Positions 37,301 through 48,334 of a stretch of DNA of 64,000 nucleotides are shown here, piece by piece. A program made the translations under genes and the position numbers. How positions within the stretch are numbered: position 1 is the stretch's first letter; each line of letters begins with the position of its first letter. This stretch comes from Lampris incognitus (Eukaryota > Chordata > Actinopteri > Lampriformes > Lampridae), in assembly GCF_029633865.1 (NCBI RefSeq), contig NC_079230.1, forward strand, positions 32,569,358-32,633,357. Direction: 5' to 3'. Below the pieces are notes generated by a model. That model was not told the DNA's origin, made no database searches, and saw only the letters and a program-made list of their open reading frames with translations.

Positions 37301-40300
37301 TAACGACAAGAAGGTCCCGGGTTCGAATCCCAGGTCCTTTCTAATTTTATTTCTTAAAGATTATTTTTTTAGCGTTTTCTGCCTTTATATGATAGCGATA
37401 GTCCAGAGAGACAGGAAAGAGAGAGGGGATGACATGCAGCAAAGAGCCCAGGCTGGATTCCAACCCAGGCTGCTGCAGTAAGGACTCAGCCTTATGTGGT
37501 ACACACTCTACCAGGTGACCCACCAGGGCACCCCATCCCAGGTTCTTTCTGTGTGGAGTTGGCGTGTTCTCCCGGTGTCTGTGTGGGTTTCCTACAGGTG
37601 CTCCAGTTTCCTCCCACCATCAGAAAGACATGCATGTTAGGGTTAATACTCCTGCCTGCTCCCCTGAGCAAGGCAACAGGAAAAAGAAATGGAGTCGGTC
37701 CCCGGGCGCTGCACCACAGCTGCCCACTGCTCCTATACAGTTGGATGGGTTCAGTGCAGAGAACAAACTGAGCGTGTAACAAGACATTTTGACTCAACTT
37801 GTATGAGACGGTGCATAAGATGACAGACTACAGCAACCACCTGAGATTCAGCCTCAGGTGCAGACAGACTGGGATTACACCTAAGAAGAGTACATCTGTC
37901 ACCATCTTACAATGCTGTGATTGCAACTATTCCCCAATCCTCAGTGAATAGTATACGTGGCCATTGTAACTCTAGTTAATGGTCATGGCCATCTGCATAT
38001 CAAACTGGTCGCTGGTTTCGGTTGTGACGCAACTGTGTCGGTTTCAGTCGTTGTGCCACTGTATTGTGTATAAGGGTGGGGACACCTGCAGTCAGCTGAG
38101 ACTGATGAAGTTACTTAGTCGAGTGAGGAAACGTTTCTCCCACTAAATGTTGTGTCCAGATGAGCTGATTCACCTTTCTGGGATTTCCTTTCCTGCATTA
38201 TTGAGCATCAAGACAATGAACAGATTTGGTGCTATTTTGTTTCTTTGTGCGAGGCTACTAATTTGCTGAGAATATCTCATCTAAACTGGATTGGTTGACT
38301 AACTTTAACGTTACTAAGGCGTTCACTGTGATACTGTATTACATAGGAAAATATAAACATCAGATTGGGAGTTGGTATCGGCAGATACTCAACGTGAAAT
38401 GTCTTGGATCGGGTCGGATGCAACAAAAAACTTGATCGGGACACCCCTAATATTATCCCACTGGATCTTTTGTTGACAAGAATCAGAATCATGTTTATTG
38501 GCTATGTAGATTCTCACTACCTGGAATGTGACTGTGGTTCCATGGCTCTCTCAGTGTACTGAACATAGAATAACAATAGGGAGTTGTTCCTTATCCGATG
38601 AGAGGGTCTGAGGACAGGATGTTGTGTTGCTGTTAAGCCCACTGAGGCAAATTTGTAATTTGTGATATTGGGCTATACAAATAAAATTGATTTGATTTGA
38701 TTTGATTTAACAACACTACAACACAACAGTCTTCAGATATATACACAAGGTCTGACTTATACAGGAGAAATAAGAGGTGATAAGGTGCAGTGGTGACGAG
38801 AATATATCAGAGATGCTGAAATACATGTTAGCAGCTTACTGACATACATGCCTGAGGTAGATGGACATGACAGAGTGTACCAGTATCCGTACAATGTACA
38901 GCACAGTATATACTACATGTACAGTACAGTATATACAACAAGTACAGTGCAGTATATACTACATGTACGGTACAGTATATACTACATGTACGGTACAGTA
39001 TATACTACATGTACGGTACAGTATATACTAGTATACATATATATACACTAATATACTTCCTCTATATAGCAAAGTATACAGAGGAAGAGGTTGGCAAAGA
39101 AGAAGTGGGATAGTCAGAGAGATGAAGAAAGTAGACAGGAGTACAAGGAGATGCAGCGTAAAGCAAAGAGAGAGGTGGCAAAGGCAAAGGAAAAGGCGTA
39201 TGGTGAGTTGTATGACAGGTTAGACACTAAGGAAGGAGAAAAGGACTTGTACCGATTGGCTAGACAGAGGGACCGAGCTGCAAAGGATGTGCAGCAAGTT
39301 AGGGCGATCAAGGATAGAGATGGAAATGTGCTGACAAGCGAGGAGAGTGTGCTGAGAAGGTGGAAGGAGTACTTTGAGGGGCTGATGAATGAAGAAAATG
39401 AGAGAGAGAGAAGGTTGGATGATGTAGGGATAGTGGATCAGGAAGTTCAGCGGATTAGCAAGGAGGAAGTGAGGGCAGCTATGAAGAGGATGAAGAGTGG
39501 AAAGGCAGTACAGTACAGTATTAACAACATGTACATTACAGTATATACTGCATGTACAGTACAATATATACTGCATGTACAGTACAATATATACTGCATG
39601 TACAGTACAGTATATACTACATGTACAGTACAGTATATATACTACATGTACAGTACAGTATATACTACATGTACAGTACAGTATATACAGCATGTACAGT
39701 ACAGTATATATTACATGTACAGTACAGTATATATTACATGTACAGTACAGTATATACAACATGTACAGTACAGTATATACTACATGTACAGTACAGTATA
39801 TACTACATGTACAGTACAGCATATACAACATGTACAGTACAGTATATACTACATGTACAGTATATACTACATGGTTGGATGTATTGACAGTGTTCATTTG
39901 AATGACAGCCTGCAGAAAGAAACTGTTTTTATATCTGGTTGTTTTGGGGTACAGTGCTCTATAGCGCCTACCAGAGGGGAGGAGTTGGAACAGGTTGTGA
40001 CCAGGGTGTGATGGGTCTGCGGTGATGTTGCCTGCCCGTTTCCTGAGTCTGGAGGTGTAGAAGTTCTGAATGGAGGACAGGCTGGCACCAATGGTTTTCT
40101 CTGCAGACTTAACTCACCGTTGTAGTCTGTCCCCGTCCTGTTTGGTGGCCGATCCAAACCAGACAGTGATGGAGGTGCCGAGGACAGACTGGATTATTGC
40201 AGTGTAGACCTGAATCAGAAGTTCCTGAGGCAGGTTGAACTTCTTGAGCTGGTAGAGAAAGTACATCCTCTGCTGGACCTTTTTGATGATTGTGTCTATG

Positions 40301-43300
40301 TTGGATGCCCACCTTAGGTCCTGGGAGACTGTGGAACCCAGAGATATGTAGGTTTTCACCAGACACTGTGCTGTTGAGTATGGGGGGGGGGCAGTGTTGG
40401 GGGCGGGGAGGGGGGCTCCTCCTGAAGTCCACTGTCATCTCCACAGTTTTGAGCGTGTTCAGCTCCAGGTTGTTATGACCGCACCAGAGGGCCAGCTGAC
40501 CAACCTCCTGTCTCTATGCAGACTCGTCACCATCCCGGATAAGGCCGATGATGGTTGTGTTGTCTGCAGACTTCAGGAGTTTAACAGATGGGTCACCTGA
40601 GGTGCAGTCATTTGTGTAGAGGGGAGAGCACACATCCCTGGGGGGGGCACCACTGCTGATTGTTCAAGTGCTGGATGTGATTTTTCCCCAGCCTCACCTG
40701 CTGCCTCCTGTCTGTCAGGAAGTTTTTAACCCACTGGCAGATGGGGGCTGGAACAGTGAGCCGGGTGAGTGTGGAGTGGAGGATATCTGGGATGATGGTG
40801 CTGAACCCTGAGCTGAAGTCCACAAACAGGACCCTTGCATATGTCCCTGGGGAGTCAAGGTGTTGGAAGATATAGTGTAATCCCATGTTGACTGCAGCAT
40901 TGACTGACCTGTTTGCTTGGTAGGCAAACTACAGGGGGTCGAGCGGGGGGCCCGTGATGTCCTTCGGGTGGGCCAACACCAGTCTCGAAGGATTTCGTGA
41001 CCAGGCAATGGGCCTGTAGTCATTTAATCCTGTGATGCGGGGTTTCTTTGGGACTGGGATGATAGTGGAGCTGTTGAAGCAGGAGGGGACTTCACACAGC
41101 TCCAGTGATCTGTTGAAGATCAGTGTGAAAATGGGGGCCAGCTGGTCAGCATAGACTTTCTGACAGGAGGGTGACACGCCATCTGGGCCCGGTGTCTCCC
41201 TGGTGTTTTGTCTCTGGAAGAGCTGGCACATGTCCTCAACACAGATCCTGAGTGCGGGTGGGGGGGTTGGTGGGGAGGGTGGAGGGGCTGGCAGGGAGTG
41301 CAGTTGGTTGTGTGTTGTGGCTGGACAGGGTGATGGGTGTGGACGTGTGTTTATCAGATGTGCAGTAAAACCCATTTAGGTCATCAGCCAGTTTATAGTT
41401 CCCTGCAGGGTGGGGTGGGGACTCTCCTGTAGTTGGTCGTGTCTTGCCAACCTCTTCAGACTGATGCTAGGTTGTTTGCGGAAAACCTCTTTTTCAAGTT
41501 TTCAGAGTAGCACCTTTTTACCACTCTGGTAGTAGCTGGTCAAACTGGGGGAACACTTGTAAGCATGACGTCTTGCATAGCCAAACACTATCAAGTGACA
41601 GTACAATGATTTAAAAAATGGATCCCCATGCACAGCCTTTCATTCTGGCCAGGGGGGGAGGTGTCTCTGTGCTAACTCTTGCTCCATTATGTAATATACT
41701 GGTTAAGATTCAAAGCCAGTTCTCTGTGGATTAACTTTATCATGGGAAGTGATTGAGTGAATGGACCACATGTAACCGTCACATATGTTGCAAATCACAA
41801 GTAGTTTTGGGAAAAACTTAGTGTGTAATATTTCTATAAAGCCAAACTGAATAAGGATGTTCAAGTGGTGTAGTTAAATATTTCCCATGAGATATAATAA
41901 TTAATACTAGATGAAGTGATACTGCCCAACCCTCTGAGACGCAACTGGGCCAAGGTCCACATTCGGTCCGTAGTAATGACACATAATGTGGACATATCTT
42001 TAACCAGTGTTTAAGCTGCTCTTTCTTTTTTTTTTTTACATCAAACATGGGCAAAGAGAAAGGAAAGGATTGATTTGAATCTTTTTTGGGGGGGGGGGTT
42101 TACTCCCCTTTTCTCTCCAATTGTACTTGACCAATTACCCCCACTCTTCCGAGCCGTCCCGGTCTCTGCTCCACCTCCTCTGCTGATCCGGGGAGGGCTG
42201 CAGACTACCACATGTCTCTTCCAAGACATGTGGAGTCACCAGCCGCTTCTTTTCACCTGACAGTGAGGAGTTTCACCAGGGGGACGTAGCATGTGGGAGG
42301 ATCACACTACCCCCCAGTTCCCCCTCCCCCCGAACAGGCGCCCCGACTGACCAGAGGAGGCGCTAGTGCAGCGACCAGGACACATACGTACCCACATCTG
42401 GCTTCCCACCCGCACACACGGCCAATTGTGTCTGTAGGGATGCCTGACCAAACCAGAGGTAACACGGGGATTTGAACCAGCGATCCCCATGTTGGTAGGC
42501 AACAGAATAGACCGCCACGTCACCCGGACGCCCTTAGATTGGAATCTTTTTTGGCAACAATAACAGCTGTCATGCCTGATTGAAATCGGCATGGGCTGGC
42601 AATGCACCGGAAATGGACACCTCCATCAGACAGCCCAGTATGAAAATCCAAATTCTAATTGTTAAAACTGGAAATTCTGGTGTTAGCTGGCTAAAAATTA
42701 ATATGGAATGGCAGTCTATTAAATCCATCTCAGCTAGTCAAACAGCAACTAAAAAGGAAGTGGAACCCTGCCCAGTTGGGTCAACCGGAAAGATTGACCC
42801 AATGACACGAACGTCCACTATATCTGAGCTAGGTGCACCTTTAGTGAACTAGCTAGCATTGGCTAGTTGTATATGGTGAACAACTTGACACCAGCACACC
42901 AGAGGTCAGTAAGTAGTGCTGTGAAAAAGTTGTCAAGAACAGTATTCACTTTGTTTCTGGGCAGTAAATGATGTCATCACCTGGACTAGTAGAACCACTG
43001 CAGTACAAGTGGCAGGGTCCTACCTTTTCTTGCAGTATAATACCCATCACTAAGCATCAGTGAAGTTATAAACAATGATTTGAAAGGGTTTCCTGGGGTC
43101 AAGGGGCATAATATCTTTTCAATCTCCTTCGCTATATAATTAATAAAAGATATTAAAAATCACCCAATGTTTGTTTTAATGCTTTTTCCTCACGACAGCA
43201 ATACAGTTTCAGCAGTGAACAGTTGCTACACTCAGTCATGTCTCTCTGCGTTTGATAAAATGATCCCTTAAAACAAACAGTATTAACTCGGCATTAGCGA

Positions 43301-46300
43301 CAGCCGTTTTTTGTTCTTGGTGTCTGCCAACGTCATTATGTAACCTGCTCTCTCTTTCCCAGGTCCACTTTTTCAACAGCTTCTTTTATGACAAGCTGAG
43401 GACAAAAGGCTATGAAGGAGTCAAACGGTGGACAAAAAATGTAAGTGGATGCCACGAGATGGATCCTTCCTCCACCCTCTAGACCAGGGGTGGCCAGTCT
43501 TATCCCAAAAGGGCCAGTGGGGGTGAAGGTTTTTGTTCTAACTAAGCAATGGGCTCTGTGCATAACTGTAGTCCACTGACTTCCTGTTTCTACTGCAGCG
43601 GTCATACCAGTTTCCTGTTTGTTGGTGCGTGCTATTGACAATGGCATATTTTTGGCGATGCCTGCAAGATTTACCATGGTGTAGAGGAGCTCAATCAGGA
43701 GTCGTGACAACTTTCTCTTTCGGCTACACAACGTGCACAATTTATTCCTTCACCATTACAACAACACAAAAACCCCGCGCAGCGGAAGTGTGTCACTGTA
43801 AACACGAACCGAGAAAACAGCAGCTGTAATCAAACAGCTGTAATCAAACAGCCCAAGCATGACCCAAGGCAGTTTGTCGACCCAGCGGTCGTCCTTGAGG
43901 GTAGCCCGCAATGCGGCCTTCATCAAGCGATGGAACCTCTCGACCAATCCATTCGCTTGAGGGTGATACGCTGTGGTGCGATGGAGCCTCACCCCTAAAC
44001 CCGCGGCGATCTCCTCCCAGAGCGCTGACGTGAATTGCGGCCCTCTGTCCGAGGAGAGGTCAGATGGGGTGCCAAAGCGGGCGACCCAGGTTCCGATGAA
44101 CGCTCGGGCAACCTCAGGCGCTGTCGTGGACGAAAGCAGGACGGCCTCTGGCCATCGCGTGGTCCTGTCGACCATGGTGAGCAGGTATGTGAAACCACGG
44201 GAGGGGGGTAGGGGGCCTACCAGGTCCACATTCACGTGGTTTCGAACCTCTCCCGATTAATTAAATAAATGCTCCCGATTCTGAGGAATCGGGAGCATTT
44301 ATTTAATTTGGAATGAAATATCATTTTCCCCAGCCCATGGCATTGCAGCACAAAGACAAAAAAACACCTATCCAAACTACAAGAACACAGATATCCAAAC
44401 TACAAAAAACAACAAAAACTACAAAGATATCTCAACATATTAAAAAAAACATTGATGTCCAAGAGAGCGAGCGCCAGCCAGGATGACTGTCAGAACTACC
44501 GGTCTGCCCCGCTTCTGTGTCCTGTCAGACCACTGTTGGTGTTACCTCCTCGGGCACAGCTCCAGGCAGGGCCGTGGTCCCTGAGCCCACAGGACGCAGC
44601 AGACCAGGCTCCCCCAGCTGATCCAGCACCAGCTCTCCCGGCCACCAATTGAAGACACAAACCCAGACGCAGACATGGACAAAAACACTGCACGGACAGC
44701 ACTGGGCGAGGCTGCTGCAAACGTGAGTTCGCGCCGCCATCTTCCCAATTATGAGGATGATTATAACCTTATCTTTATAACCATAATTAAAACCACATAA
44801 TTATATCAAGTTATGTCCACAGTTATGAGGATGAGTGTCCTTTTCCTCATAACTGTAGACGTAACTTGATATGTACAACTTGAAACTTCTCACCCGTTTG
44901 CTGGTAGGTGCAGGTGAAAGTTGGTCGACAGTTGTGTGCATGTGGTTGACATTTATCCATGGTGAATCTTGCAGGCAACACCAAAAATATGCCATTGTCA
45001 ATAGCACACGCCAACAAACAGGAAACTGGTATGACTGCTGCAGTAGAAACCGGAAGTCAGCGGACTACAGTTATGCACAGACTGGATTACACACCTGTGT
45101 CTCCTAATCCAGTTCCTCAGCAAAGACTCTACTGGTTGATTAGTGGGATCAGGTGTGCAACTGCTTGGTTGGAACAAAACCTTCCCCCACACCGGCCCTT
45201 TCTGGATAAGACTGCCCACCCCTGCACTAGACACACACACACACACACACACACGCATATTTTCTCATGGTTTGGCTTTCAGGCAGTTGAAAGAATTCTA
45301 TTTCAAATGGCTCTGCACCATTTATCCTCCATTCCTTCTTACCCACTGTTCCCTCTTAACCCCTACTCCATTCCTCCCTGTCTGCCTCCATCCATTCCTC
45401 TTCCATTCCCTCCATCTATCCCTCCTTCTATCCATCCATCCTCCCAACATTTCTTCTTCCTCTCTCCCTCCTCCCTCTGCCAGGTGGACATCTTCCAGAA
45501 GGATTTGTTGTTGATTCCTATCCACCTGGAAGTTCACTGGTCCCTTGTCAGTGTTGATATCCCTCGTCGAGCTATCACCTACTTTGACTCCCAACGCACA
45601 CTGAACCGCCGATGCCCAAAGGTGAGTGGTGTAGCAATCCAGCAGACATTTAGAAAAACAGTTTGATCAATTTTGACAACAGTGCCAAACTTCAGAGACA
45701 GGGTGTTGTTTGCAAACTTGTTTTTACTCATTTACCCACAGTTGTGGCTGATTAGAGAGTGCAGGCAACGTATTTGACGTGAACTCTCGTTCCTCTGGAC
45801 TATGACAACCCACTTTTCTTTTTTATGTTCCAAATTTAATCCTCTTTTATCATCCTATGACCAATCATGGCTGGACCAAAACCAGCTAGAAAGAGAGAGT
45901 TGCCTCACTGACTCCAGTTAGTGGGCATCCAGGAGGTGTAGCGGTCTATTCTGTTGCCTACCAATATGAGGATTGCCAGTTCGAATCCCCGTGTTACCTC
46001 CAGCTTGGTCGGGCGTCCCTACAGAAACAATTGGCCGTGTCTGCGGGAGGGAAGCTAGATGTGGGTATGTGTCCTGGTCGCTGCACTAGCGCCTCCTCTG
46101 GTCGGTCGGGGCGCCTGTTAAGGAGTGAGGGGTAACTGGGGGGAATAGCGTGATCCTCCCACACGCTACGTCCCCCTGGTGAAACTCCTCACTGTCAGGT
46201 GAAAAGAAGCGGCTGGTGACTCCACATGTATGGGAGGAGACATGTGGTAGTCTGCAGCCCTCCCTGGATCAGCAGAGGGGGTGGAGCAGTGACCGGGACG

Positions 46301-48296
46301 GCTTGGAAGAGTGGAGTAATTGGCCAAGTACAATTGGGGAGAAAAAAAATCCAACCATAGCTAGGGATGTCAACATTGTATATTAAAAATCAACTGGTGA
46401 GCGCTGGAGTGCTGTAAAAACACTTATGATGGTTTTTCTCGCCGACATTGCCCAACACAGAAATGTTGTTTGTTTGTTTGTTTGTTTTTTCTTTATAAAA
46501 TGACACTAGTTTCCAGTGATCACGGTGGGTTACCAAGGCACATTTTGAAATACGTTGACTTGTACTTTATACTCCCAGCTGTTAAGCGGAGGTTTCCATG
46601 ATGCTTTTAGGAATAAGGTTTAGCTCCAGGAAGTAAAACTAGAATGACAGGAGACCTTGGGAGGTGGCCTGGGGGACTCCACAACATCACAATAATGCAG
46701 ATGTTCAGCTACCAGAAGCTGGATTGTCTATGACCATGACTGTTGATGATCAACAGATTACCCAAGGACAAAACAGCACGTGTCCGCAGTTTCTCCACTT
46801 GCACATCAAAGTACTGCTTTTCATGTACTGTTATTGTTTTTTCTTGTTTTTTAAGCACATTTTCAAATACCTGCAAGCAGAGGCGATCAAGAAAGACCAG
46901 CGAGACTTTTTGACCGGATGGAAAGGTTTTTTCAAAATGGTGAGACCTCATTCTAATTTGAATGTCGCGGTTTATGTATTCCGCAAAGCTCATGAACAAA
47001 GTTAGCTGTGGATGTTTATTTTGCCAAAATGACTGATTGATTTCTGAATTTCTAATGTTAGTATGATCGCACATTTGGTGTAGCAAGTAATCTGATGTTT
47101 TGTGGGCTATTTTGTGCACTCCAGAATGTGGGTCGTCAAAACAACGACAGTGACTGCGGGGCCTTTGTACTACAGGTGGGTTTCTCGTGTCTTGCATCAC
47201 GCTGCAGGAGCCTCTGTTTGCATCATGTTTTGGCAAAATAATAGTTATTTCCCTGATACTTCAACAAACCTGTGTTCACAATACCACACGACATGCAGAA
47301 AACCACCCACATGTTGAGGGATGACAGGAGCAGTCACAGTAGAGCTGGGTATTAAGAACCGGTTTTAACGTGGAACTACTTTCAAGAACGAGTTACTGCA
47401 AAAAACATCAGTTTTGAAGTCACTCATCAGATCTTGAAAGTGTAATTTCAGTTACGTTCACAAAAATGGAGCAATGCATTGAGCGTTAAAAAAGTCTTTA
47501 TAAAAAGGTTTAGTCAGTCCAGTTTGTTTATAACTGTAGTCCACTGACTTCCAGTTTCTACTACAGCAGTCATTACCAGTTTCCTGTTTGTTGGCGTGTG
47601 CTATTGACAATGGCATATCTTTGGTGATGCCTGCAAGATTTACCATGGATAAATGTCAACCGAATGCACACAACTGTCCACAAACTTTCACCTGCACCTA
47701 CCAGCAAACGGGTGAGAAGTTTCAAGTTGTACATATAAAGTTACATCCACCATTATGAGGATGAGTGGACGGACGGATGAACAGACGGACGGACAGAGTT
47801 GTGGATAACTGTGGACATAACTTGATATGTACAACTGGAAGCTTCTCACCCGTTTGCTGGTAGGTGCAGGTGAAAGTGTGTGGACAGTTGTGTGCATGTG
47901 GTTGACATTTATCCATGGTAAATCTTGCAGGCATCGCCAAAAGTATGCCATTGTCAATAGCACACGCCAACAAACAGGAAACTGGTATGACTGCTGCAGT
48001 AGAAACTGGAAGTCAGTGGACAACAGTCATGCACAGAGCTGATTTCCAGGGAGCTGCTATACCCAACACAGTATGTACAACACAACACAGTATGTACAAC
48101 ACAGCACAGTATGTACAACACAGCACAGTATGTACAACACAGCACAGCATGTACAACACAACACAGTATGTAGACTGTTTAAGACACGGTTGCCTACAGC
48201 AAACCTTATGAAACAGGGCTGCGCTCTGCTCAAGAACATGGTGCCAAATGTTCTAGACAAAAATGTCAGTATCGACAGCAAGACGTTCGTATTTAC

Positions 48297-48334
<38 letters not shown>

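Noticed and set aside
39091-40011. 306-codon frame as a novel fusion gene
   Set aside because: It is an RTE LINE fragment reading by chance into satellite and then L2-like sequence. There is no promoter or splice evidence.
44959-45666. 235-codon plus-strand frame as a separate gene
   Set aside because: It joins MITE sequence, an AC repeat, a pyrimidine tract and one senp3 exon in the senp3 frame. Only 45484-45621 is coding.
45940-46000. tRNA genes at the SINE heads
   Set aside because: Box A and B are present, but cloverleaf pairing is poor and each is joined to a repeated SINE body.
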